Shown one piece after another: positions 41,473 to 49,600 of a stretch of DNA of 64,000 nt. Each line of letters begins with the position of its first letter. Within the stretch, counting starts at the first letter, position 1. The notes below the pieces were generated by a model. That model did no database searches, was not told the origin of the DNA, and saw only the letters and a list, made by a program, of their open reading frames with translations. Both the position numbers and the translations under genes were made by a program. Location: positions 620,001 through 684,000 of the forward strand of contig CAVWRJ010000024.1 of NCBI GenBank assembly GCA_963757335.1. Reading direction: 5' to 3'. Origin of the DNA: DASQPA01 sp963757335 (GTDB lineage: Bacteria; Acidobacteriota; Thermoanaerobaculia; Multivoradales; UBA5704).

Positions 41473-42912
41473 ATGGTCAGGATCGAGCCGATCGACGACA
41501 CCAAGTGGCGCATTCCCCGGCAGGGCGGCATGCGGGTGGACGGCATCGTCTACGCGAGCCCGGCCTTGATGGAGGATCTGCGCGGGGACGAGAGCCTGGA
41601 GCAGGTGGCGAACGTCGCCCACCTGCCGGGCATCCTCGGCGCCTCGCTCGCCATGCCCGACATCCATTGGGGCTACGGGTTCCCTATCGGCGGGGTGGCG
41701 GCGATGGACGCCGAGGAGGGGGTGGTGTCGCCGGGCGGCGTCGGCTACGACATCAACTGCGGCGTCCGCCTCCTGCGCTCCTCCCTCACCGCCGAGGAGG
41801 TCAAGCCGCGCATCCACGAGCTGGTCTCGGCGCTCTACAGGAACGTGCCGACCGGGGTCGGCACCGGCCGCCGCGATTTGAAGCTGGGGAAAAAGGAGCT
41901 GGAGGGGGTGCTCACGAAGGGGGCGCGCTGGGCGGTCGAGCGCGGCCTCGGGGTGGCGCGCGACTTGGAGACGATCGAGGAGGGCGGGGTGATCGCCGGG
42001 GCCGAGGTCGACCAGGTGACCGGCCGCGCCTTCGAGCGCGGGGCGGGACAGCTCGGGAGCCTGGGCTCGGGCAACCACTTCGCGGAGATCCAGGTGGTCT
42101 CCCAGATCTACGACGAGGTGGCGGCCACCGCCTTCGGCCTCTTCCCCGGCCAGGTGACGGTGATGATCCACAGCGGCTCGCGCGGCCTGGGTCACCAGGT
42201 CTGCACCGATCACGTCAAGCAGATGGTGGCGGTCGCCGCGCGCTACGGCTTCGAGCTGCCCGACCGCCAGCTGGCCTGCGCGCCGCTCCGCTCGCCCGAG
42301 GGGAAGCGCTATCTCGGGGCGATGGCCGCCGCCGCCAATTTCGCCTTCGCCAACCGCCAGGTGATGAGCCACTGGGCGAGGGAGAGCTTCGCGCAGGCTT
42401 TGGGGATGCCCGTCGACCGCCTGGGGATGGATACGGTCTACGACGTCTGCCACAACATCGCGAAGTTCGAGACCTTCGAGCGAGAGGGCAGGAAGGTCCG
42501 CGCCTGCGTCCACCGGAAAGGGGCGACCCGCTCCTATCCGCCGGGGCACCGGGAGGTGCCGGAGCGCTATCGCGCCGTGGGGCAGCCGGTGATGATCCCC
42601 GGCGACATGGGGCGCTACTCCTACGTCCTCGCCGGCACCGAGCGGGCCTATGCCGACACCTTCGGCTCGACCTGCCACGGCGCCGGCCGGAAGATGAGCC
42701 GTACCCAGGCCAAGAAGGCCTCCCGCGGCCGCTCGCTCCTGAAGGAGATGGAGGATCGCGGGGTGACGGTGATGGCGGCCGGGATGGCGACCGTCGCCGA
42801 GGAGATGCCGGAGGCCTACAAGGACGTGGCGGACGTCGTCGACGTGGTGGCCAGGGCGGGCCTCTCGAAGAAGGTGGCGCAGCTGAAGCCGATCGGGGTG
42901 ATCAAGGGGTGA
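41473..42912 (+). CDS. rtcB: RNA-splicing ligase RtcB
   Basis: A 479-residue RtcB that joins 3'-phosphate or 2',3'-cyclic phosphate RNA to 5'-OH RNA using GTP and Mn2+. Conserved residues: GGVGYDINCGVR (metal ligands Asp and Cys), LGSGNHFAE, IHSGSRGLGHQ, MIPGDMGRYSYVL and the guanylated His of TCHGAGRKMSR. GGAGG precedes ATG 41473. Placed directly after archease, as in many bacteria and archaea. Role: tRNA or mRNA repair. Confidence 0.95.
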   Translation: MVRIEPIDDTKWRIPRQGGMRVDGIVYASPALMEDLRGDESLEQVANVAHLPGILGASLAMPDIHWGYGFPIGGVAAMDAEEGVVSPGGVGYDINCGVRLLRSSLTAEEVKPRIHELVSALYRNVPTGVGTGRRDLKLGKKELEGVLTKGARWAVERGLGVARDLETIEEGGVIAGAEVDQVTGRAFERGAGQLGSLGSGNHFAEIQVVSQIYDEVAATAFGLFPGQVTVMIHSGSRGLGHQVCTDHVKQMVAVAARYGFELPDRQLACAPLRSPEGKRYLGAMAAAANFAFANRQVMSHWARESFAQALGMPVDRLGMDTVYDVCHNIAKFETFEREGRKVRACVHRKGATRSYPPGHREVPERYRAVGQPVMIPGDMGRYSYVLAGTERAYADTFGSTCHGAGRKMSRTQAKKASRGRSLLKEMEDRGVTVMAAGMATVAEEMPEAYKDVADVVDVVARAGLSKKVAQLKPIGVIKG

Positions 42913-42925
42913 GGGGGCCCGCGGC

Positions 42926-43936
42926 ATGAAGGTCGCCATCGGCTTGAACGCCGTCATCGTGGCCGTCACCCAGGAGGTGCCGCGCCTCTTGACGGTGATG
43001 CGGCGGATGGGCCCGGGAGTGGAGGAGGCTCTCCCCTTCGGTCCGCTCGAACCCGAGACCGACCGCACCCTGGACCGCGGCCTGCGGCGCTGGGTGCGCG
43101 AGCAGACCGGCCTGGAGGTGGGCTACGTCGAGCAGCTCTACACCTTCGGCGACCGCCATCGCGATCCCCGCGAGGCGCACGGCGGCCCGCGGGTGGTCTC
43201 GGTCGCCTACCTGGCGCTGGTTCACGAGCGCGAGGTCTCCGGGGAGCAGCAGGCGCGCTGGCGGGGCTGGTACGAGTTCTTCCCCTGGGAGGATTGGCGC
43301 CAGGGTCGCCCGGCGGTGATCGACGAGCGGATCGCGCCCGCCCTCGACCGTTGGGCGGCCCTGCCGCCGGACCCCTCCGAGCCGGCGCTCCGCGGCGAGC
43401 GGCGCCAGCGCGCCGACATCGCCTTCGGCCTCGGCGGCGCCCGTTGGGACGGCGAGCGGGTCCTCGAGCGCTACGAGCTGCTCTACGAGGCGTCGCTCGT
43501 CCCCGAGACCCCCCGCGACCGCGCCGCCCTGGCCGGCGCCGAGCCGGCGATACCGGCGATACCGGCGATACCGGCGACATCGCCCGCGGCGGAGACCCTC
43601 CTCGCCGGCCGGCCCATGGCCTTCGATCACCGGCGCATCCTCGCCACCGCCCTCGGACGGCTGCGCGGCAAGCTCAAGTACCGCCCGGTCGTCTTCGAGC
43701 TCCTGCCCCCCACCTTCACCCTCCTCCAGCTCCAGCGGGTGGTCGAGGCCCTCTCCGGCGTCCGCCTCCACAAGCAGAACTTCCGCCGCCTGGTCGAGAC
43801 CGGCGGCCTGGTCGAAGGCACCGGCCAGCAGCACGCCGAGACCGGCGGCCGGCCGGCGGAGCTCTTCGTTTTCCGGCGCGAGGTGCTCCGCGAACGGCCG
43901 GCCCCGGGGGTGGGGTTGCCGGGAGTTCGGCGGTAG
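42926..43936 (+). CDS. NadQ/NrtR-like Nudix transcriptional regulator of NAD synthesis
   Basis: A 336-residue protein. N-terminal ~130 residues form a Nudix-like domain (KVAIGLNAVIVAVTQEVPRLLTV, GYVEQLYTFGDRHRD, VVSVAYLALV) typical of the COG4111 (NadQ) regulators; the catalytic Nudix box is not recognisable, so it may only bind a nucleotide. The last ~90 residues are a winged helix (LKYRPVVFELLPPTFTLLQLQRVVEALSGVRLHKQNFRRLVETG), shared with NrtR. A tandem AIP linker lies between (AIPAIPAIPAT). The nadABC genes begin 0.8 kb downstream with palindromic operators, which supports a role as repressor. Confidence 0.75.
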   Translation: MKVAIGLNAVIVAVTQEVPRLLTVMRRMGPGVEEALPFGPLEPETDRTLDRGLRRWVREQTGLEVGYVEQLYTFGDRHRDPREAHGGPRVVSVAYLALVHEREVSGEQQARWRGWYEFFPWEDWRQGRPAVIDERIAPALDRWAALPPDPSEPALRGERRQRADIAFGLGGARWDGERVLERYELLYEASLVPETPRDRAALAGAEPAIPAIPAIPATSPAAETLLAGRPMAFDHRRILATALGRLRGKLKYRPVVFELLPPTFTLLQLQRVVEALSGVRLHKQNFRRLVETGGLVEGTGQQHAETGGRPAELFVFRREVLRERPAPGVGLPGVRR

Positions 43937-43964
43937 CCCCACTCGCACGAGTCATACTTCCGGC

Positions 43965-44624
43965 ATGACAGAGATCTCGAATCCCCCCTTGCTCGATCTA
44001 CCGGCCGCTGAGCTCCTGGAGCGGTTCGCCGCCGGGAAGCTGACTCCCGGAGCCGGGAGTGCCGCGGCCCTCATGGGAGCCGTGGCCGGTAGCCTGATCC
44101 AGGCGGCGGCGCAGTATGCGATCAAGGCCAGGAAGAGAGAGGCCGAAGCTCCTTTCCGCGAGCGGGCCGGGGTCCTTCTCGCAGCGGCCCGCGAGAGGTC
44201 CGGCCGGTTGGGAAAGGCCGTGGAGGAGGATGCTGCCGCCTTCGATCGCTATTGGCAGCTCCTGACGGAGCTTCGAGCTGCTCCTCTGAGCGACGTGGAG
44301 AGAGCCGATCTCCAAGCTCGCGCCTCAGAGGCCCTGCGGCAGGCGACCGATATCCCCATCGAGATCGGGCGGCAGTGCGTCGGCCTCGCGGAGATCGGGC
44401 TCGAGCTGTACGAGAGAGGGCACAGGAACGCTCGCGGGGAGGCAGCCACGGCGGTGTTGAGCGCCATTGCGAATGGCGAGGCCGCCGCGCATACGGCCCG
44501 GCTCAATCTAGAGTTCGCGGGCACCACTCCCTGGAGCGACAGCCGGACGGCGGAGATCCGGGATCTCCGGGGCCTGCTCCTCGGTCTCCGCAAGAGGATC
44601 GAGGCGTTCGTCCACGACACTTGA
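43965..44624 (+). CDS. Cyclodeaminase/cyclohydrolase family protein (FTCD C-terminal-like)
   Basis: A 219-residue all-helical protein of the formiminotetrahydrofolate cyclodeaminase family: LLDLPAAELLERFAAGKLTPGAGSAAALMGAVAGSL at the N-terminus, the canonical PGGGS-like PGAGSAAA segment, and PIEIGRQC... in the middle. These release ammonia from formimino-folate or have other C1-folate roles. It lacks the N-terminal transferase domain. Between the NadQ-like gene and nadA; the nadA promoter starts inside its last codons. Confidence 0.82.
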   Translation: MTEISNPPLLDLPAAELLERFAAGKLTPGAGSAAALMGAVAGSLIQAAAQYAIKARKREAEAPFRERAGVLLAAARERSGRLGKAVEEDAAAFDRYWQLLTELRAAPLSDVERADLQARASEALRQATDIPIEIGRQCVGLAEIGLELYERGHRNARGEAATAVLSAIANGEAAAHTARLNLEFAGTTPWSDSRTAEIRDLRGLLLGLRKRIEAFVHDT

Positions 44625-44649
44625 CAACCCAAATGCTCATTTGTAGTAT
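44621..44649 (+). promoter_or_regulatory. Consensus promoter of the nad operon
   Basis: TTGACA (44621-44626), 17-bp spacer, TAGTAT (44644-44649), starting within the last codons of the cyclodeaminase gene. The first operator overlaps its spacer and -10. Confidence 0.6.
44633..44649. promoter_or_regulatory. Operator-like palindrome 1 (nad)
   Basis: ATGCTCATTTGTAGTAT, a 17-bp imperfect palindrome of the type ATRCTCAnnnTGAGYAT. It covers the promoter -10, so a bound repressor would block RNA polymerase. Matches site 2 at the outer bases. Confidence 0.5.
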
Positions 44650-44658
44650 AAGGCGGTA

Positions 44659-44683
44659 GGTCGGCGCAGGCCGGCCGTTTTTT
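44659..44683 (+). terminator. Intrinsic terminator between cyclodeaminase and nadA
   Basis: GGTCGGC (44659-44665) pairs with GCCGGCC (44670-44676) over a 4-nt loop, followed by G and six T. It would end the upstream gene, or attenuate a transcript begun at the TTGACA/TAGTAT promoter just before it. Confidence 0.6.
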
Positions 44684-44694
44684 GCGGACCTAAT

Positions 44695-44711
44695 ATACTC
44701 ACATTGAGCAT
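44695..44711. promoter_or_regulatory. Operator-like palindrome 2 (nad)
   Basis: ATACTCA-CAT-TGAGCAT, a near-perfect 17-bp palindrome (one mismatch). It lies just before the GAGGAG of nadA. The centres of the two palindromes are 62 bp apart, close to six helical turns, so a dimer or tetramer could loop the DNA. Confidence 0.6.
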
Positions 44712-44726
44712 AGCGAGGAGAACGGG

Positions 44727-45755
44727 ATGGACCTTACGCCAGTCAGCAGCCCTCTTCTCTACACGCCCGAAGTAGCCCTCGCGACCGCGCCGCTCTACGA
44801 GCGGGTGCGGACGGTGATCCCGGAGCTCGAATGGGCGGTCCACGCGCCCTACATTGCCGCGATCGAGGAGTGGAAGCGGCGCCGGAACGCCGTCGTCCTC
44901 GCCCACAACTACCAGACGCCGGAGATCTTCCACGGCGTCGCCGACTTCGTGGGCGACTCGCTCGCCCTCGCCCAGGAGGGGGCCAGAACCGAGGCGGACG
45001 TCATCGTCCTCGCCGGCGTCCACTTCATGGCGGAGACGGCGAAGATCCTCTCGCCCGAGAAGACGATCCTGATCCCCGACCCGGAGGCCGGCTGCTCGCT
45101 CGCCGCCTCGATCACGGCCGAGGACATCCGCCTCCTGCGCGCCCGCTACCCCGGGGTGCCGGTCGTCACCTACGTCAACACCTCGGCGGCGGTCAAGGCC
45201 GAGTCGGATATCTGCTGCACCTCGGCCAACGCGGTCGCGGTCGTCGAGTCGCTCGGCGTCGAGCGGGTGATCTTCCTCCCCGACGAGTACCTCGGCCGCT
45301 ACGTCGCCGCGCAGACGAAAGTCGAGATCATCCTCTGGAAGGGGCACTGCGAGGTGCACGAGCGCTTCACCGGGGGCGAGCTCCGCGCCTACCGGCAGCA
45401 GCACCCGGACGTCGAGATCCTCGCCCACCCGGAGTGCCCGCCCGAGGTCCTCGCCGAGGCCGATTTCGTCGGCTCTACCGCGGCGATGGTTCGCCATGTG
45501 GGCGAGGTCCGGCCGCGGCGCGTCGTGCTGGTCACCGAGTGCTCGATGAGCGACAACGTGGCGGCCGAGCATCCGAACGTCGAGTTCATCCGGCCGTGTA
45601 ATCTTTGCCCGCACATGAAGCGGATCACTCTGCCCAAGATCCTGCGCTCTCTGGAGACCCTGGAGCATCGGGTGGAGGTCGACCCGGAGGTGGGGGAGCG
45701 GGCCCGCCGTGCCGTCGAGCGGATGCTCTCGGTGGGTAGAAGGGAGGGGAAGTGA
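44727..45755 (+). CDS. nadA: Quinolinate synthase
   Basis: A 342-residue NadA that condenses iminoaspartate with dihydroxyacetone phosphate to quinolinate on a [4Fe-4S] cluster. Conserved: LAHNYQTPEI, FVGDSLALAQ, DPEAGCSLA (cluster Cys), DICCTSANAV (Cys), HPECPPEV, and PCNLCPHMKR (Cys). GAGGAG 8 bases before the ATG. First gene of nadABC; the stop overlaps the nadB start by GTGA. Confidence 0.96.
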   Translation: MDLTPVSSPLLYTPEVALATAPLYERVRTVIPELEWAVHAPYIAAIEEWKRRRNAVVLAHNYQTPEIFHGVADFVGDSLALAQEGARTEADVIVLAGVHFMAETAKILSPEKTILIPDPEAGCSLAASITAEDIRLLRARYPGVPVVTYVNTSAAVKAESDICCTSANAVAVVESLGVERVIFLPDEYLGRYVAAQTKVEIILWKGHCEVHERFTGGELRAYRQQHPDVEILAHPECPPEVLAEADFVGSTAAMVRHVGEVRPRRVVLVTECSMSDNVAAEHPNVEFIRPCNLCPHMKRITLPKILRSLETLEHRVEVDPEVGERARRAVERMLSVGRREGK

Positions 45756-47413
45756 ACGCGCACCGCTTCGACCGCCGCTTCGACGCCCGCTTCGACGCCC
45801 GCTTCGACGCGATCATCGTCGGTACCGGAGTGGCCGGCCTCGCCGCCGCGGCGGCCCTGGCGCCCCGTCGGGTGGCGCTCCTGACCAAGAGCCGCTTCGC
45901 CACCGGCGGCTCCTCCAACTGGGCCCAGGGGGGGATCGCCGCCGCCGTCGGCACCGACGACGCCCCGGCCCTCCATGCCGCCGACACCCTGGCGGCCGGC
46001 GCCGGCCTCAACGACCCGGAGGTGGTGGCCCTCCTGACCGCGGACGGGCCGCGGCGGATCGCCCGCCTCCTGGAGCTCGGCGCCCACTTCGATCTCGCCC
46101 CGGGCGGCGCTTTGAGCCTCGGCCGGGAGGCGGCGCACAGCCGGCGGCGGATCCTCCACGCCGGGGGCGACGCGACCGGCGCCGAGCTCGTCCGCACCCT
46201 GGCAGAGGCGGTGCGCCGGGAGCCCGCGGTCACGGTCTTCGAGGAGACCTTCGCCCTCGACCTGTGGATCGAGGACGGCGCGGTCGCCGGCCTCGTCGCC
46301 GTGGGGCCGGACGGCCGCCGGCAACTCTTCCTCGCCCCGGCGGTGGTCTTGGCGACCGGCGGCCTCGGGCGGCTCTACCTGCACACCACCAATCCCCCCG
46401 AGGCGACCGGCGACGGCCTGGCCATGGCGGTGCGGGCGGGAGCGGAGGTGGTGGACGTCGAGTTCGTCCAGTTCCACCCCACCGCGCTCGCCGGCGGGGC
46501 CGACCCCATGCCTCTCTTGACCGAGGCCCTGCGCGGCGAGGGGGCGATCCTCGTCGATCAGGCCGGCGTGCGCTTCATGCCCGGAGAGCACCCCGACGCC
46601 GAGCTCGCCCCGCGGGACGTCGTGGCGCGGGCCATCTGGCGCCGGCTGGCTCTCGGTGGGCGAGTTTTCCTCGACGCCAGCCGGGCGGTGGGGGAGCGCT
46701 TCCCGGAGAGATTCCCGACCGTCTTTAGGCTCTGCCAGGAGCACGGCTTCGATCCGCGGACCGAGCCCATCCCGGTCTCGCCCGCCGCCCACTACCATAT
46801 GGGGGGGATCGCGGTCGACGGCAGCGGCCGAACGACCCTCCCCGGCCTCTGGGCCTGCGGCGAAGCGGCGGCGACCGGAGCGCACGGGGCCAACCGGCTG
46901 GCCAGCAACTCGCTCCTCGAAGCCCTGGTCTTCGGCGGCCGGGTGGCGGAGGATCTGGCCGGCACCGCGCCCCTGCCGCGGCGACGGCCGGCTCGGCTGC
47001 CGGAGAATCTGGGACAGGCAGCTCTCGCGGCGGACACCCATTCCCAGGCGACCGAGGCGGCGCTCGCCACGGCCGTGCGAACCCTGATGTGGGAGAGGGT
47101 CGGGGTGGTGCGCGACGGCCAGGGGCTGACCGAGGCCGTGGCGACGCTCGACCGGCTGGCCGAAACGCATCCCGAAGTGACGGGCGAGGCGCGGAACCTC
47201 CTCTGGGCCGGGCGCCTGGTGGCCACGGCGGCCCTCGCCCGGCGGGAGAGCCGGGGCGGCCACTACCGATCGGACTATCCGGAGGCCAATCCGGTCTGGC
47301 AGCGGCACCTGGCCCTCTCCGCGGCTCCCGACGGGGAGATCCGCATCCAGTCGCGCCCCCTCCCCTCTCAGGCGCCGGCTCTCCTGGCCGCCGCGGCGGG
47401 CACCTCGCGATGA
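45752..47413 (+). CDS. nadB: L-aspartate oxidase
   Basis: A 553-residue FAD enzyme that oxidises L-aspartate to iminoaspartate for NadA. Features: FAD motif IIVGTGVAGLAAAAAL, GGSSNWAQGGIAAA, HPTALAG, PAAHYHMGGIAVD and GANRLASNSLLEALVFG. The N-terminus before the FAD motif is RFDRRFDARFDARFDA from a 12-bp codon repeat (CGCTTCGACGCC), which is unusual and may not be part of the original protein; an internal start cannot be excluded. GTG start overlaps the nadA stop. Confidence 0.95.
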   Translation: MNAHRFDRRFDARFDARFDAIIVGTGVAGLAAAAALAPRRVALLTKSRFATGGSSNWAQGGIAAAVGTDDAPALHAADTLAAGAGLNDPEVVALLTADGPRRIARLLELGAHFDLAPGGALSLGREAAHSRRRILHAGGDATGAELVRTLAEAVRREPAVTVFEETFALDLWIEDGAVAGLVAVGPDGRRQLFLAPAVVLATGGLGRLYLHTTNPPEATGDGLAMAVRAGAEVVDVEFVQFHPTALAGGADPMPLLTEALRGEGAILVDQAGVRFMPGEHPDAELAPRDVVARAIWRRLALGGRVFLDASRAVGERFPERFPTVFRLCQEHGFDPRTEPIPVSPAAHYHMGGIAVDGSGRTTLPGLWACGEAAATGAHGANRLASNSLLEALVFGGRVAEDLAGTAPLPRRRPARLPENLGQAALAADTHSQATEAALATAVRTLMWERVGVVRDGQGLTEAVATLDRLAETHPEVTGEARNLLWAGRLVATAALARRESRGGHYRSDYPEANPVWQRHLALSAAPDGEIRIQSRPLPSQAPALLAAAAGTSR

Positions 47414-48292
47414 GCGGGGATTTGCCGGCAGTGCGCCTGCCCGCGCTCTATCCTCTGCTCTACGAGCCGCTCCTCCGCCAGGCCTTGGCCGAGGACCTGG
47501 GCCGGGCGGGCGACCTGACGAGCGACGCCATCCTGCCCGACGACCTCATCGCCACGGCCCGGATCGTCGCCCGCGCCCCCGGCCGGGTGGCGGGGCTCAC
47601 CGCGGCGACCGCCGCCTTCGGACTCCTCGACTCGCGCCTCGCGGTCACCCTGAACTACCCGGGACGGCGCCGACGCCGCGGCCGGGGAGACTCTCGCCAC
47701 GATCTCCGGCCCCGCCCGCTCGCTCCTCTCGGCCGAGCGCACGGCGCTCAACCTCTTGGGCCGCCTCTGCGGCATCGCCACTACCACCCGCGATCTGGTC
47801 GCCGCCGTCTCTCCCTACGGCGCGAAGATCGTCTGCACCCGGAAGACCACCCCCGGTCTGCGGGCCCTGGAGAAATACGCGGTCCGCGCTGGCGGCGGCA
47901 GCAATCACCGTTTCGGCCTGGACGACGCCGTCCTCATCAAGGACAACCACCGGGCCCTCGCGGGGGGATTGAGGACCGCCGTCTCAAGAGCGCGGGCCGG
48001 GGTGGGGCACCTGGTGAAGATCGAGGTCGAGGTGGACACCCTGGAGGAGTTGGAGGAGGCCCTGGAGATGGGAGTGGACGCCGTGCTGCTCGACAACATG
48101 TCGATCGAGACCCTCAAGCAGGCGGTGGGGATGGCTCGCGGCCGGGCGATCACCGAGGCTTCGGGGGGGATCACCCCGAAGACCGCGCCGGCCATCGCGG
48201 CGACGGGGGTGGACCTCCTCTCGGTGGGTTGGATCACGCACAGCGCCCCGGCGTTGGACGTGGCGCTCGACGTCGAAACCTTAAAGGCCTAG
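47410..48292 (+). pseudogene. nadC: Nicotinate-nucleotide pyrophosphorylase with a single-base frameshift
   Basis: ATG 47410 overlaps the nadB stop (ATGA). The first frame gives LLRQALAEDLGRAGDLTSDAI ... RLAVTLNYP, the QPRTase N-terminal domain. At TACCCGGGACGG (47656-47667) one extra G shifts the frame; the other frame continues DGADAAAGETLATISGPARSLLSAERTALNLLGRLCGIAT and then the C-terminal domain (CTRKTTPGLR, HRFGLDDAVLIKDNH, GVDAVLLDNMS, EASGGIT) to 48292. Joined, ~293 residues fit NadC. NadC is needed for this pathway, so the indel in a GGG run is most likely a sequencing error or the strain depends on salvage. Confidence 0.88.
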
Positions 48293-48301
48293 GGCCCCGC
48301 T

Positions 48302-49549
48302 CTAAGGCCCGAAGTTGCACAGGTCGTCCACCCGCAGCGCCCCATGCCCGGCGTTGAACCTCCCGCCGGAGGAGAGCATCACCGAGACCCAGGCCTGGGC
48401 GTGAGTACCGTCCTTGTGCCAGAGATCGAGCATCAGCCAGCCCTGGCTCGTCGGGGCGGGGACGGCGGGGCTCCCCACGTGGACCCGCTGGGTGGCGAGA
48501 GGAAAAGCGTTGCTGTTGCCGACCTGGGTAGCGTTCTCCTCTTCGTCGAAGGCGACGAGCTGATACTCGCCCAGGGGCGCCCAGCCGGGTCCCTTGGCGC
48601 AGGAGGAGGGGGCCACGGCGCCGTCGCGGTTGTCGCGCCAGACGACTAAGTCGGTGCTGCTCTTCAAGCTGCCGCCGTCGCTGTAACGGGTGTAATAGAG
48701 ACTCGAGAGCGGCATGCGGTCGTCGCGCCCGGTGAAACCGACGTAGCGGCCATAGAAGGTGTAGGAGCCGTCAGTGAAGAAGTCGGGGTCGGCGACGATG
48801 GCGACCGCGGTCTGGCTGTCCGAGCGGCCGGTCTTCGGGTCCATGTAGTAGTAGTCGCCCCAGAGGACGTTGTCGTCGCTCGCGAGCCCGGTCCCGCCGT
48901 GGGCGAAGTAGGTGGGGTCGGCCGGGGTGTTCTCGGTCCGGCCGACGGTCGTCGCCGTGCAGTGGTTGACCTCGTCGACGGTGATGTAGCCGGTGGCGAT
49001 CCCCGGCCCGCCCTCGGCGCTCCCGGCGCAACTGGCGCCGGCACCCTTGCCGCCGCCCGGCAGCGGCTGGCCGGTGTGGGCGGCGCGCAGGTAGGTGCGT
49101 TCGGCCGCCCGCAGCGTCGAGCGGGGGCTGGCGCAGGCGGCCTCCGGCACCGCCGTCGAGAACTGCCCCTGATGACTCTGGTCGGAGCCGGTCGAGGGCA
49201 GGGAGCCGGTCAAGAGATTCCGCACGTTGAGCGTCTGCACGTCGTAGCCGGTCAGGTAGATGTCGAAGGCGAGGGTCGGAACCCCCCAATCGGTCCACAG
49301 CACCACCCGCGCCAGGGCCGGTTTGGCCGAGGCGTTGTTGATCGCGACCAAGGTAGTCTCGCCAGCGGGGTTGTTGAGATCGGCCCGAAAGTAGGGGAGG
49401 AGGAGAGTGGCGGCCGGCTGGTTGCCCAAACGGCAGTTGCCGGACATGACCCCTGCCGTCACCGGGACGGCCGGGGTGGCGAGGGCCGCCGTCATCAGGG
49501 CTACTCCGGTCCACTTGAAGCTCGTATACGACCTACGGCTAGGCTCCAT
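48302..49549 (-). CDS. Exported protein of an uncharacterised family, paralogue 3
   Basis: A 415-residue diverged relative of the two tandem genes at 37-40 kb: GNQPAATLLLPYFRADL, INNASAKPALARVVLW, DIYLTGYDVQTLNVRNLL, GDYYYMD, SYTFYGRYVGFTGRDDRMPL and a C-terminal AQAWVSVML ... VDDLC. ATG 49549 (GGAGG 6 bases before) places the signal peptide (GVALMTAALATPAVPVTAG) at the N-terminus. It stops 10 bp from the nadC stop, tail to tail. Function unknown. Confidence 0.7.
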   Translation of the reverse strand: MEPSRRSYTSFKWTGVALMTAALATPAVPVTAGVMSGNCRLGNQPAATLLLPYFRADLNNPAGETTLVAINNASAKPALARVVLWTDWGVPTLAFDIYLTGYDVQTLNVRNLLTGSLPSTGSDQSHQGQFSTAVPEAACASPRSTLRAAERTYLRAAHTGQPLPGGGKGAGASCAGSAEGGPGIATGYITVDEVNHCTATTVGRTENTPADPTYFAHGGTGLASDDNVLWGDYYYMDPKTGRSDSQTAVAIVADPDFFTDGSYTFYGRYVGFTGRDDRMPLSSLYYTRYSDGGSLKSSTDLVVWRDNRDGAVAPSSCAKGPGWAPLGEYQLVAFDEEENATQVGNSNAFPLATQRVHVGSPAVPAPTSQGWLMLDLWHKDGTHAQAWVSVMLSSGGRFNAGHGALRVDDLCNFGP

Positions 49550-49600
49550 GGCTTGCCTCCTGTCAGACACACCGCGAGCCGACTCCGCTACACTAGGAGC

